Part shown: positions 37,602-46,178 of the stretch, piece after piece
How the letters are laid out: every line of letters begins with the position of its first letter
Numbering within the stretch: position 1 is the stretch's first letter
NCBI GenBank assembly: GCA_963780895.1
Contig: CAWAEG010000001.1
Coordinates: 1,302,001-1,366,000, forward strand
Length of the DNA: 64,000 bases
Origin: DASQFI01 sp963780895
GTDB taxonomy: Bacteria; Acidobacteriota; Vicinamibacteria; Vicinamibacterales; SCN-69-37
Direction of reading: 5' to 3'
Notes under the pieces: model-generated
Seen by the model: only the letters and a program-made list of their open reading frames with translations
Database searches by the model: none
What the model was told of the DNA's origin: nothing
Program-made: the position numbers and the translations under genes

Positions 37602-40256
37602 TCAGACCTTCAGCGACACCATCGGGTCCGTACGTGCCGCTCGTCTTGCCGGCACCCAGTTGGCTAGAACCGCCGCGAGAATCAGCGCGGCCGCCGCGGT
37701 CAGGTGGATGACCGGATCGTGCGGCGGTACGCCGAAGAGCATGTCGCCGAGCTGTCGCGCGAGGCCGACGACCGCCGCCAGCCCAAGGACCATGCCGGCG
37801 AGAATCGCCGTCAGACTCCCTCGCAGCACGGATCGAACGATGTCGGTCGAACCAGCGCCCATTGCCATCCGGATCCCGATCTCGCGCGTCCGCTGCGTCA
37901 CGAGGTACGACGTCACGCCGTACGTCCCGCCGAGCGCGAGGATGAGCGCCAGCCCGGCAAAGACCGCAAGCATCCATGAATAGAGCGCCCGCGTGCGCAT
38001 CGACTCCGCCAGCGCCTGCTCCATCGTCCGGATCCGGTAGAGCGGCAGCGTGGGATCGAGTTGCTGGATGATCGATTTCGCCGTGTGTGTGAAGGCCTCC
38101 GGATCGCCGGTGGTCCGGATGATGACCGCCATCGTGCCCGTGCGGTCCGGCAGCATCTGCGTCGGAAAATACAGACCTGGCCGCATCGGCCGTTCGAGCC
38201 CGTAGTGTTTGACTTCACCGGTGACGCCGATCACGTCCATCCAGGGATTCTTCGCGCCGTTGAAGGCGATGCGTTTCCCGACGACGTGTGTCTCGTTCGG
38301 CCATGCCATCCGCGCGAAGTTCTCGTTGACGATCACGACCGGCGGTGTGTTCGTTCGGCCGTCCTGTGGCGTGAAGAATCGCCCGGCCGTGAGGCGAATG
38401 CCCATCGACTCGAAGTAGCCGACGCTCGCGACCCGCGTCAGCACGACCGGGTTCGACTCGCCGGGCTTGAGCGGCGGGCGTCCTTCGATTCGGAAGAAGT
38501 TGCCCAGGTGGCACGCGAGCGGCGGGCAGTTGATCACCGACGCCGCCTGCACGCCGGGCGTCGCGCGCAGCCGTTCGAGCAGCCGATCCCAGAACCCGAC
38601 GCGCGCGGCGCCGTCCTTGTAGATCGCCGTCGGCAGCGAGATCGAAAACGTCAGCACGTGATCCGCGGCGAACCCGGGATTGACGTGCCTAACCTGATCG
38701 AACGCCCGGAAGAGCAATCCGCCTCCCGCCAGGAGGATGGACGCGATCGTGAATTCCGCCGCGACGAGCCAGGTGAGCGTGCGGCGTCCGCCCGGCGACG
38801 CGGTCGTGCCGCCGACGCTGTCGTTCATGGCGCTGCGGAGATCGCCCCGCACCGCATGCAGCGCCGGCGCCCAGCCGAACAGGACGGTCGTGACAACCGT
38901 CAAGAGGACGGAGAAGGCGACGATACGTACGTCGAGCACGGGTGACACCCAATATGGGAGCCCATCGTCGAGCGATGTCACCAGCAGGTGAAAGGCCCAG
39001 CGTCCGCCGATCACGCCGAGGATGCCGCCGGCCGCGGCGAGCAGCACGTTTTCCACGAACAGCTGCCGAATGAGCCGCATCCGGTTGGCGCCCACGGCGA
39101 GGCGAATTCCCATCTCCTTCCGCCGCGCGATGGCCCGCGCGAGCATGACCGCCGCGACGTTGGCGCACGCGATCGCGAGGAGCAGCGTGACCGCGGCGAA
39201 CAGCGCGGCCGCGATCGTGCGGAAGTCCCGCACGAGCTCGTCCCGCAGCGGACGCACGATCGGCGTCACGTTCTTCTCTTTGTCCCTGGTCTCCCAGATC
39301 GGCTGGTGCGCGCGGAGCAGATCGGTCTCGGCCTCCTGGATGGACACGCCCGGCTTCAGCCGCCCGATGCCCTCATAGCCGTAGCTGGTACCCTGCGGGT
39401 TGGGATCCTCGGCGAGCGGCACCCAGAGCATCGCCTCCGACGGGAATTCAGCGGCGCGCGGCAGCACGCCGACGATTTCGTGCGGCACGCCGTTCAGGCG
39501 CAGCGTCCGGCCGAGGATGTCCCGCCGCGCGCCGAACCGGTCGCGCCACATGCGCTCGGAGATCGCCACGACGCGCGCGGCATTCGGCCGATCTTCCTCG
39601 GCGGTGAAGAAGCGGCCGAGAATCGGACGCAGACCGATGACCGCCAGGAAGTCGTACGTGACCTCCGCGCCGAGAATGCGCTCCGCGCCCTGATCGTCCG
39701 AGAGGTTCATGTTGGCATCGCTGAAGAGCGCCAGGCTCTCGAACACCCGGGCGTCCTTGCGCCACTGCACGAAGTCCGGATAGCTGATGCCCACGCGCTC
39801 GAGGTTCCAGATCGGCGCCTTCTCGTTGAAGTACACGAGCCGATCCGGCTCCGCGAACTGGAAGGGCCGCAGGAACAGCGAGTTGATCATGCTGAAAACG
39901 ACGATGTTCGCGGCGATACCGAGCGTGAGCATCGCGACGACGAGCGCCGTCGCCGTGCGCTGACGGCGGAAGGAGCGAAAGGCATATCGCAGTTCGGTGC
40001 CGAGCAGTTCCGGGGAAGGGTTTCGAGGGCGAAACCTGTCCCCGACTGGCGTAAACCGTGCGCGAAGAGCGGAGAGCGTGAGGTCGGCAGCTGCGCGGAC
40101 CCAGGTGATCGCCGTGGCCAGGCGCCCGGCCGACCGCGCGTGACTGAGCGCCTGCAGGAAGGCTTCCTCCATCTCGCCCGCATGCCGATCGCGAAGGCGC
40201 GCGGGCGCGACCCGGAGCAGCCGGCGATACCAGCGGCGGGCGGCGTCGTCGTTCAT
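37602..40256 (-). CDS. ADOP-family FtsX/MacB-like permease (PadR-coupled)
   Basis: A permease of 884 residues. An N-terminal helical domain (about 1-65, MNDDAARRWYRRLLRVAP) is typical of ADOP proteins with a PadR neighbour. Then come the first permease helix (TALVVAMLTLGIAANIVVFSM, about 105-125), a MacB-like periplasmic domain with ILGRTLRLNGVPHEIVGVLP, three helices, a second periplasmic domain with WPNETHVVGKRIAF, and three C-terminal helices. No ATPase gene is adjacent. Its ATG overlaps the PadR stop by 4 bases (ATGA). Function is unproven; macrolide- or lipoprotein-export-like roles are guesses from MacB. Confidence 0.87.
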   Translation of the reverse strand: MNDDAARRWYRRLLRVAPARLRDRHAGEMEEAFLQALSHARSAGRLATAITWVRAAADLTLSALRARFTPVGDRFRPRNPSPELLGTELRYAFRSFRRQRTATALVVAMLTLGIAANIVVFSMINSLFLRPFQFAEPDRLVYFNEKAPIWNLERVGISYPDFVQWRKDARVFESLALFSDANMNLSDDQGAERILGAEVTYDFLAVIGLRPILGRFFTAEEDRPNAARVVAISERMWRDRFGARRDILGRTLRLNGVPHEIVGVLPRAAEFPSEAMLWVPLAEDPNPQGTSYGYEGIGRLKPGVSIQEAETDLLRAHQPIWETRDKEKNVTPIVRPLRDELVRDFRTIAAALFAAVTLLLAIACANVAAVMLARAIARRKEMGIRLAVGANRMRLIRQLFVENVLLAAAGGILGVIGGRWAFHLLVTSLDDGLPYWVSPVLDVRIVAFSVLLTVVTTVLFGWAPALHAVRGDLRSAMNDSVGGTTASPGGRRTLTWLVAAEFTIASILLAGGGLLFRAFDQVRHVNPGFAADHVLTFSISLPTAIYKDGAARVGFWDRLLERLRATPGVQAASVINCPPLACHLGNFFRIEGRPPLKPGESNPVVLTRVASVGYFESMGIRLTAGRFFTPQDGRTNTPPVVIVNENFARMAWPNETHVVGKRIAFNGAKNPWMDVIGVTGEVKHYGLERPMRPGLYFPTQMLPDRTGTMAVIIRTTGDPEAFTHTAKSIIQQLDPTLPLYRIRTMEQALAESMRTRALYSWMLAVFAGLALILALGGTYGVTSYLVTQRTREIGIRMAMGAGSTDIVRSVLRGSLTAILAGMVLGLAAVVGLARQLGDMLFGVPPHDPVIHLTAAAALILAAVLANWVPARRAARTDPMVSLKV

Positions 40257-40585
40257 ACGTTCTGCCGCCGGGCGATCGATCGGGCCAGGCGTACGAGGTC
40301 GGCGAGCCGCTGCGTTTCAGCGTCGAGGGCCGCCCGTCCGGCTCGCGTGAGGCCGTAGTAGCGCTTGCGCTCGCTCGCGTCCGGCCGGCGGCCAGGGTCC
40401 GCGATTTCTTCGATCCAGCCGAGGTCGGACAACTCCTCGAGCGAGCCGTACAGCGTTGCGGGCCAGAGCCGCAGGCTCCCGTTCGACGACTGTCGCACGT
40501 CGCGCGCCACGGCCAGGCCGTGACGTGCGCCGCCGGCGAGAGACAAGAGGATGTGGTACCAATGCGATTTGATTGACTTCGACAT
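40253..40585 (-). CDS. PadR family transcriptional regulator
   Basis: A winged-helix regulator of 110 residues. The PadR fold shows HWYHILLSLAGGARHGLAVARDV, LWPATLYGSLEELSDLGWIEE and the wing RKRYYGLTRAGRAAL. The C-terminal helix is short, as in the small PadR subfamily. The ATG at 40585 is chosen because upstream codons run through an AT-rich promoter-like segment. It is translationally coupled to the ADOP permease, whose expression it probably represses together with its own. Confidence 0.88.
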   Translation of the reverse strand: MSKSIKSHWYHILLSLAGGARHGLAVARDVRQSSNGSLRLWPATLYGSLEELSDLGWIEEIADPGRRPDASERKRYYGLTRAGRAALDAETQRLADLVRLARSIARRQNV

Positions 40586-40597
40586 GGCTTGCCCGCG

Positions 40598-40632
40598 GGT
40601 AATTGTATTAATCAATATAGTACTACTCAAGA
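40598..40632 (-). promoter_or_regulatory. AT-rich promoter/operator upstream of padR-ADOP
   Basis: An unusually AT-rich stretch precedes the PadR gene. On the minus strand it reads TTGAGTAGTACTATATTG then ATTAATACAATTA. TATTAATCAATA forms an imperfect dyad (10 of 12) and TATATT could be a -10 element. Autoregulation by PadR is the usual arrangement. Confidence 0.4.
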
Positions 40633-40675
40633 CAATTCATCGCCGCCGGTTGCCACGCTGCCCACGACGGAACGG

Positions 40676-40749
40676 CCGCGATTGAGCCTGCTCCGCCGTA
40701 GCGGCGAAGCCGCGATTGAGCCTGCTCCGCCGTAGCGGCGAAGCCGCGA
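40676..40749. repeat. 34-bp tandem repeat, 2.2 copies
   Basis: The unit begins CCGCGATTGAGCCTGCTCC and continues GCCGTAGCGGCGAAG. It occurs exactly at 40676-40709 and 40710-40743, followed by a partial third copy. Each unit contains the palindrome CCGCCGTAGCGG. The array lies in the 5' region of the GMC oxidoreductase gene. Confidence 0.85.
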
Positions 40750-40775
40750 AGGCGAGACTCGGTAAAATTGTTCCG

Positions 40776-42356
40776 ATGTCCACCCGTCGTGAGTTCCTGC
40801 AGGAGACCGCATTGGTGCTTGGCGCGCTGGCCGCCACGCGTCGGACCGTTTCCGGACAGAATCACGCCAACGTGTTCGATTACGTCATCATCGGCGCCGG
40901 ATCATCCGGCTGCGTGATCGCCAATCGCCTCAGCGCCGATCCGCACACGCGCGTGCTGCTCGTCGAAGCCGGCGGGCCCGACGTGCATCCGCTGATTCCG
41001 GTCCCGGGCAAGTGGACCTCCCTGATGGGGACGGCCGTCGATTGGAACTACTCCACCGAGCCCGATCCGGGCCTTGACGGCCGGAGCATCAAGTGGCCGC
41101 GCGGCCGCACGTACGGCGGCTCGAGCGCCCTCAATGCGATGGCGTACGTCCGCGGCCATCAGTTGTGCTTCGACGCCTGGGCCGAGGCCGCTGGGGCGTC
41201 CTGGAGCTACCTGGAGGTCTTGCCGTATTTCCTGCGCGCCGAGGACAACTCGCGGGGTCGCTCCGATCGTCACAACACGGGCGGACCGCTTGCGGTGTCC
41301 GACACGACCAATCCACACGCCGGCCATCTCGCGTTTCTCGAAGCGGCGCGCGAAATGGGATTTGCCGCGCGGCCCGACTGGGATTTCAACGGTCCGCAGC
41401 AGGAACAGGGCGCCGGCTTCTATCAAAAGAACATCCGCGCGGGCCGGCGGCACTCCGCGGCGACGGCGTTTCTCGCGCCCGTGCTCAACCGGCCGAATCT
41501 TGTCGTGTGGCCGGAGACGCGGCTGCTGCACCTGACGACGAGCGGACGGCGAATCACGGGGGTTGAAGTCGCGCGAGGAAAGACGGTCGAGCGCATCACC
41601 GCGGCCCGGGAAGTCATCGTCGCGGCAGGCGTGATCGAGTCTCCGAAAATCCTGATGCTCTCGGGTATCGGACCCGCCGACGAGCTTCGTTCGCATGGCA
41701 TCGATGTCGTGGCCGATCTTCCGGGCGTCGGCGCCAACCTCCACGATCACCCGCGCGTCTCGCTCCGATGGGCCTCGCGTCAGCCGTTGCCGGCCTCGAC
41801 GGTGTCCGCCGGCCTGTTCACCTATTCACAGCGCGGCGCGGCGCCGCGTCCGCCGGATCTCCAGTTCTACGTGGGCCGCGGCCTCGACGTCGTCGATCAG
41901 TTCGTCACGTTGACGGTCGCGGTGAGTCAGCCCCGAAGCCGGGGGTTCGTTCGGCTGCGATCGGCCGATCCGATGGCCGCGCCGATCATCACGCCCGGCT
42001 ACTTCAGCGCGGAGGAGGATCTCGACGCGCTCGTCGAAGGGGCGCGGCTGGCGCAGGCGCTGGCGAACACGCGGGCGTACGACGCGCTGCGCGGAGCCCC
42101 ATCCGATCCGGATGGCTCGGTGCGAACCGCGTCCGACCTCCGAGCGTTCGTCCGGCGAACGGCCGACACCATCTTCCACCCCGTCGGGACCTGCCGGATG
42201 GGATCCGGCGATGGCGCGGTCGTCGATGCACGCCTGAGAGTGCACAGTGTTGAGGGCCTCCGGGTCGCGGACGGCTCCGTGATGCCCATGACCGTCAACA
42301 GTCAAACTCATGCGGCCTGCGTCATGATCGGAGAGAAAGTCTCCGAGTTGATTTAG
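40776..42356 (+). CDS. GMC family FAD-dependent oxidoreductase
   Basis: An alcohol or sugar oxidoreductase of the glucose-methanol-choline family, 526 residues. The N-terminus MSTRREFLQETALVLGALAA looks like a twin-arginine signal. The FAD site is DYVIIGAGSSGCVIANRLS (about 35-53) with EAGG at the end of beta 2. Other family stretches are WPRGRTYGGSSALNAMAYVRG and AAGVIESPKILMLSGIGP. The catalytic His lies in FHPVGTCRMG and the partner Asn in PMTVNSQTHAA. The electron acceptor and substrate are unknown. The ATG at 40776 excludes upstream codons that translate the 34-bp repeat. The first PQQ-like propeller gene follows on the same strand. Confidence 0.88.
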   Translation: MSTRREFLQETALVLGALAATRRTVSGQNHANVFDYVIIGAGSSGCVIANRLSADPHTRVLLVEAGGPDVHPLIPVPGKWTSLMGTAVDWNYSTEPDPGLDGRSIKWPRGRTYGGSSALNAMAYVRGHQLCFDAWAEAAGASWSYLEVLPYFLRAEDNSRGRSDRHNTGGPLAVSDTTNPHAGHLAFLEAAREMGFAARPDWDFNGPQQEQGAGFYQKNIRAGRRHSAATAFLAPVLNRPNLVVWPETRLLHLTTSGRRITGVEVARGKTVERITAAREVIVAAGVIESPKILMLSGIGPADELRSHGIDVVADLPGVGANLHDHPRVSLRWASRQPLPASTVSAGLFTYSQRGAAPRPPDLQFYVGRGLDVVDQFVTLTVAVSQPRSRGFVRLRSADPMAAPIITPGYFSAEEDLDALVEGARLAQALANTRAYDALRGAPSDPDGSVRTASDLRAFVRRTADTIFHPVGTCRMGSGDGAVVDARLRVHSVEGLRVADGSVMPMTVNSQTHAACVMIGEKVSELI

Positions 42357-42398
42357 GTGCAATAGGGGACGCGACCCAGGCGTATCTCCTTTTAATAT

Positions 42399-44642
42399 AT
42401 GAAGATGCCTTCGTATCCCCCCCTCCGACGTGTCCACCGCCGGCCACTCGTCGCCCTTGCGGGCGCGACGCTCGTCGCCGCCGCCGTCGTCCTCGAGGCC
42501 AGCGACTGGCCTGAATGGCGCGGCCCGCGCCGCGACGGCACGTCTGCCGAGACCAACCTGCCGGCGCGCTGGTCGCCTGCTGGAGAAAATGTCGCCTGGT
42601 CGCTGCCGTTCGGCGGCCGTTCCACGCCCGTCACCTTCGGCAACCGCCTGTATCTCCAGACGGTCACCACGGGCGACGTGTCCTCGACGCAGGAGCGGCT
42701 TGTCGCGGTCGATGTCGACAGCGGCAAGGTGATTTGGGAACGCCGGGTCAGCGTCTACCTCAGCGACGTTCCGCAGCACCGCGCGGCCTGGGCGTCGCCG
42801 GCCGTCGATCCGGCGACGGGCAACATCTACATCTTCACGGTTGGCGCCGAGTTGCTCGCATACGCGCCCGACGGCAAGCTGCTATGGGACCGCTCGCTGC
42901 CCGAAGAGTACGGCGCCATCACGACACACGGCGGCCGGACGACGTCGCCGATCATCGAGGGCGACAAGGTCATCACGAACGCGCTCATCCAGAACTGGGG
43001 ACCGGATCTCGGCCGGCCGGGCAACCGGTACTTCGCCTTCGACAAGCGGACCGGGCAGACGATCTGGGTGAGCTCGCCGCAGGCGCGCCACTACGACACG
43101 AATTACTCGACGCCGATCGTGGCCGACGTCAACGGCGCGCGGCTCATGATCGTCGGCGGCACCGACGGCGTGTTCCACGCGCTGCAGATCAACACCGGCA
43201 AGCCGGCGTGGAGCATCGAGGTCAGCAAGCGCGCGATTCTGAACAGCGTGCTCTTCAAGGACAACACCGTCTACCTGACGCACGGCGAAGAGAACATCGA
43301 CACGACAGAAATGGGGATGGTCGCCGCGATCGACGCGACCGGCGCCGGTCAGCTGACGGGCACTGCCATCAAATGGGTCACGCGCGGTTTCCTGCCGACG
43401 TACTCGTCGCCCGTGATGGACAACGAGCGGATGTACGCGGTTGACAACAGCGCCATTCTGGGCGCGTTCGATCTGAAGACCGGCAAGCAGGTGTGGACGA
43501 AGCGGCTGGGCACGATGCAGAAGGGGTCGCCGGTGTTCGCCGACGGGAAGATCTACGTCGGCACCGAGAACGGCAAGTTCTACATCCTGCGGCCGACGGC
43601 GACCGACGCCGAGGTGCTCGACGAGGACGTCATCGGTCCCGCCTCCGATCCGGAGCCGATCATCGCATCGCCGGCGGTCTCGGACGGCCGGATTTACGTG
43701 ACGACGATGGGGCCGCAGACGCAGCCGCAGGCTACGGGTCACCTCTACGCCATCGGCACGCGTCGGCCAGCGGCAAAAGCTGCCCCGTCAGCCACGCCGC
43801 CCGCGGCGGCGGCGAGCGGTCCGGTCGCGCAGGTGCAGGTATTTCCGTACGAAGCGCTGCTCAATCCCGGCGACAAACAGGCATTCACGCTGAAACTCTA
43901 CGACGCCAAAGGGAACTTCATCCGTCAGGAGCCGGCGACCGGTGCGCAGTGGACGCTGGATCTCCTGCCGGGCACCGTCGGGCCCGACGGGACGTACGTC
44001 GCCCCGTCGGCCGGATCCGCGGGATTCGTGAAAGCGACGATTGGCGAAGTCTCCGGCCAGGCGCGCGTGCGCGTGATGCCGCCGCTCCCGCTCTCGTACG
44101 ACTTCGAAGGCATCAAGGCTGCGCCGATGTGGTGGACCGCCAACACCAAATCCACCGCTGGACAGATCGAGGGCGCCGGCGTGCTGGTTCGACCGCGCGA
44201 CGACAGCGTCGGCCGCCGCGCCAAGATCATGGTCGGCCGGCCCGACTGGTCGAACTACACGATCGAAGCCGACGTCCGGGGCACTGAAGCGCGCCGGCAG
44301 CGCGGCGACATCGGTCTGATCAACCAGCGCTACGTGCTGGTGCTCTTCGGGAACGATCAGCGGCTCGAAATCCATCCGTGGCAGGCCGCCGACGAGATGA
44401 CCGTCAGCATGCCGTTCGAGTGGGCGCTCAACGCGTGGTATCGCATGAAGATGCGCGTCGAAAACCGCAACGACGGCACGACGCTCGTCCAGGGCAAGGT
44501 CTGGCCGGCCGGCCAGCCTGAGCCGACCGCGTGGACCATTCAGAAAGAGGACAAGATCCCGCACCGCAAGGGATCGCCCGGGTTGTACGCGGACGGGTAC
44601 TCCGACATGCAGTTCGACAACCTTCGGGTCTATAAAAACTAA
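42399..44642 (+). CDS. PQQ-like beta-propeller protein with C-terminal carbohydrate-binding-like domain
   Basis: An exported protein of 747 residues. After a signal or anchor (about 14-35) the motif DWPEWRGPRRDG opens a PQQ-like (BamB-type) eight-bladed propeller. Repeated blades show patterns such as LVAVDVDSGKVIWERRV, YFAFDKRTGQTIWV and LGAFDLKTGKQVWTKRL, to about residue 460. An Ala/Pro linker and an Ig-like segment follow, then a C-terminal jelly-roll region (about 575-745) resembling DUF1080-type domains. It may bind or process an oligosaccharide or a redox cofactor; enzymatic activity is not evident. It is the first of three consecutive propeller genes. Confidence 0.8.
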   Translation: MKMPSYPPLRRVHRRPLVALAGATLVAAAVVLEASDWPEWRGPRRDGTSAETNLPARWSPAGENVAWSLPFGGRSTPVTFGNRLYLQTVTTGDVSSTQERLVAVDVDSGKVIWERRVSVYLSDVPQHRAAWASPAVDPATGNIYIFTVGAELLAYAPDGKLLWDRSLPEEYGAITTHGGRTTSPIIEGDKVITNALIQNWGPDLGRPGNRYFAFDKRTGQTIWVSSPQARHYDTNYSTPIVADVNGARLMIVGGTDGVFHALQINTGKPAWSIEVSKRAILNSVLFKDNTVYLTHGEENIDTTEMGMVAAIDATGAGQLTGTAIKWVTRGFLPTYSSPVMDNERMYAVDNSAILGAFDLKTGKQVWTKRLGTMQKGSPVFADGKIYVGTENGKFYILRPTATDAEVLDEDVIGPASDPEPIIASPAVSDGRIYVTTMGPQTQPQATGHLYAIGTRRPAAKAAPSATPPAAAASGPVAQVQVFPYEALLNPGDKQAFTLKLYDAKGNFIRQEPATGAQWTLDLLPGTVGPDGTYVAPSAGSAGFVKATIGEVSGQARVRVMPPLPLSYDFEGIKAAPMWWTANTKSTAGQIEGAGVLVRPRDDSVGRRAKIMVGRPDWSNYTIEADVRGTEARRQRGDIGLINQRYVLVLFGNDQRLEIHPWQAADEMTVSMPFEWALNAWYRMKMRVENRNDGTTLVQGKVWPAGQPEPTAWTIQKEDKIPHRKGSPGLYADGYSDMQFDNLRVYKN

Positions 44643-44650
44643 GAGCGGTT

Positions 44651-44784
44651 GCATGAAGGGAATGAAGTGGATGAAGGGCATGAAGAAGGGCGTACAGAAG
44701 AAATGACTCGAACCAACAAGAACCTGAAGCTTGCAGGACAAGCGCTTTTCTTCATGTCCTTCATCGTCTTCACGTCCTTCATGC
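44651..44784. repeat. ATGAAG-word palindrome running into a coding region
   Basis: Arms 44651-44687 and 44748-44784 match at 31 of 37 positions. Both consist of the degenerate word ATGAAG(G/A)N and its complement. The right arm lies inside the next gene and encodes residues 16-27 of its hydrophobic N-terminus. Confidence 0.8.
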
Positions 44785-46178
44785 TCTCCGCTTTTCAGGG
44801 CGGCCAGAAGGGCATCAAGGACTGGCCGATGTGGGGCGGCACGCCGGACCGGAACATGGTGTCCGACGCGACGGGCCTGCCGACCGACTGGGACGTCAAG
44901 ACCGGCAAGAACGTCAAATGGGTCGCCGCGCTCGGCTCGCAGAGCTACGGGAACCCCGTCGTCGCCGGCGGCGTGGTGCTCGTCGGGACGAACAACGAAG
45001 CTGTGCGCGATCCGAAGCAGGGCGGCGATCGCGGCGTGCTGATGGCGTTCCGCGAGAGCACCGGCGAGTTCATGTGGCAGGCGACGTTCGAGAAGCTCTC
45101 GTCCGGCCGCGCCAACGATTGGCCGTTCCAAGGTATCGCGTCGTCGCCGCTCGTGATCGACGGCAAAGCTTATTTCATGTCGAACCGCGCGGTCGTGCTC
45201 GCGGTCGACATCCAGGGCTTTCACGACAACGAGAACGACGGCCCGTTCAAGGACGAGAAACTCACGAGCAAGGGCGACGTGGACATCCTCTGGTCGTTCG
45301 ACACGATGGAAGAGGTTGGAAATTTCCCGCACAACCTCGCCAACTCGTCGCCGGTGGTCCACGGCAACATGATCTACGTGTCGACCGGCAATGGGCAGGA
45401 CGAAAGCCACGTCAACGTCCCGTCACCGCGGGCGCCCGCGATCATCGCGCTGGACTATGAAACGGGGAAGCTGATCTGGGAAGATGCGTCGCCCGGCGGC
45501 CGCATCCTGCACGGACAGTGGTCTACGCCTGCTGTTGGGACGATCGGCGGCGTCGTGCAGGTGGTGCACGGACAGGGTGACGGCTGGATTCGGGGCTACG
45601 AAGCCAAGACCGGCAAGAAGCTCTGGGAGTTCGACACCAATCCCAAGGAGTCCGTCTGGCCGAAGACGCGCAACGAAGTCATCGCGACGCCGGTCATCGT
45701 CGATGACGTCGTCTACATCGCGAACGGGCAGGACCCCGAACACGGTGAGGGCGTCGGCCATCTGTACGCGATCGATGCCACCAAGCGCGGCGACATCACC
45801 CAAAGCGGGCGCCTCTGGCACTTCGACAAGATCCGCCGATCGATTTCGACGGCGTCCGTGAAGGATGGCCTGGTCTATTACCCGGACTTCAGCGGGTTCC
45901 TCTACTGCCTCGACGCGAAGACCGGCAAGGAAGTCTGGATGCACGACATGTTTGCCGCCATGTGGAGCTCGACGATGGTGGCCGACGGCAAGGTGTATCT
46001 GGGTGACGAGGACGGCGACATCGTGATCATGCAGCACGGCCGCGAGAAGAAGATTCTCGCCGAGCCGAACATGGGAAGCTCGGTGTATTCGACCGTCATC
46101 ACCGCCAACGGCGTGATGTACGTCATGACGCGGAACAACCTGTACGCGATCCAGCAAGGCGCGCAACTGAAGAAGTAA
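44703..46178 (+). CDS. PQQ-like beta-propeller protein, membrane-anchored
   Basis: A protein of 491 residues with a hydrophobic N-terminal segment (about 12-32), then DWPMWGGTPDRNMVSDATG and a BamB/PQQ-like propeller. Blade patterns include IIALDYETGKLIWED, IRGYEAKTGKKLWEFD and LYCLDAKTGKEVWMHD. Calcium or PQQ ligands of true quinoprotein dehydrogenases are not evident, so a binding role is more likely. The ATG at 44703 has only AGAAG-like bases upstream; an earlier in-frame ATG at 44649 would translate the repeat arm. Its N-terminal membrane segment is encoded by the right arm of the palindrome. Its stop overlaps the next start (TAATG). Confidence 0.8.
   Translation: MTRTNKNLKLAGQALFFMSFIVFTSFMLSAFQGGQKGIKDWPMWGGTPDRNMVSDATGLPTDWDVKTGKNVKWVAALGSQSYGNPVVAGGVVLVGTNNEAVRDPKQGGDRGVLMAFRESTGEFMWQATFEKLSSGRANDWPFQGIASSPLVIDGKAYFMSNRAVVLAVDIQGFHDNENDGPFKDEKLTSKGDVDILWSFDTMEEVGNFPHNLANSSPVVHGNMIYVSTGNGQDESHVNVPSPRAPAIIALDYETGKLIWEDASPGGRILHGQWSTPAVGTIGGVVQVVHGQGDGWIRGYEAKTGKKLWEFDTNPKESVWPKTRNEVIATPVIVDDVVYIANGQDPEHGEGVGHLYAIDATKRGDITQSGRLWHFDKIRRSISTASVKDGLVYYPDFSGFLYCLDAKTGKEVWMHDMFAAMWSSTMVADGKVYLGDEDGDIVIMQHGREKKILAEPNMGSSVYSTVITANGVMYVMTRNNLYAIQQGAQLKK

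Noticed and set aside
40676..40749. CRISPR-like array
   Set aside because: The two copies are directly adjacent with no spacers and contain a palindrome typical of tandem duplication.
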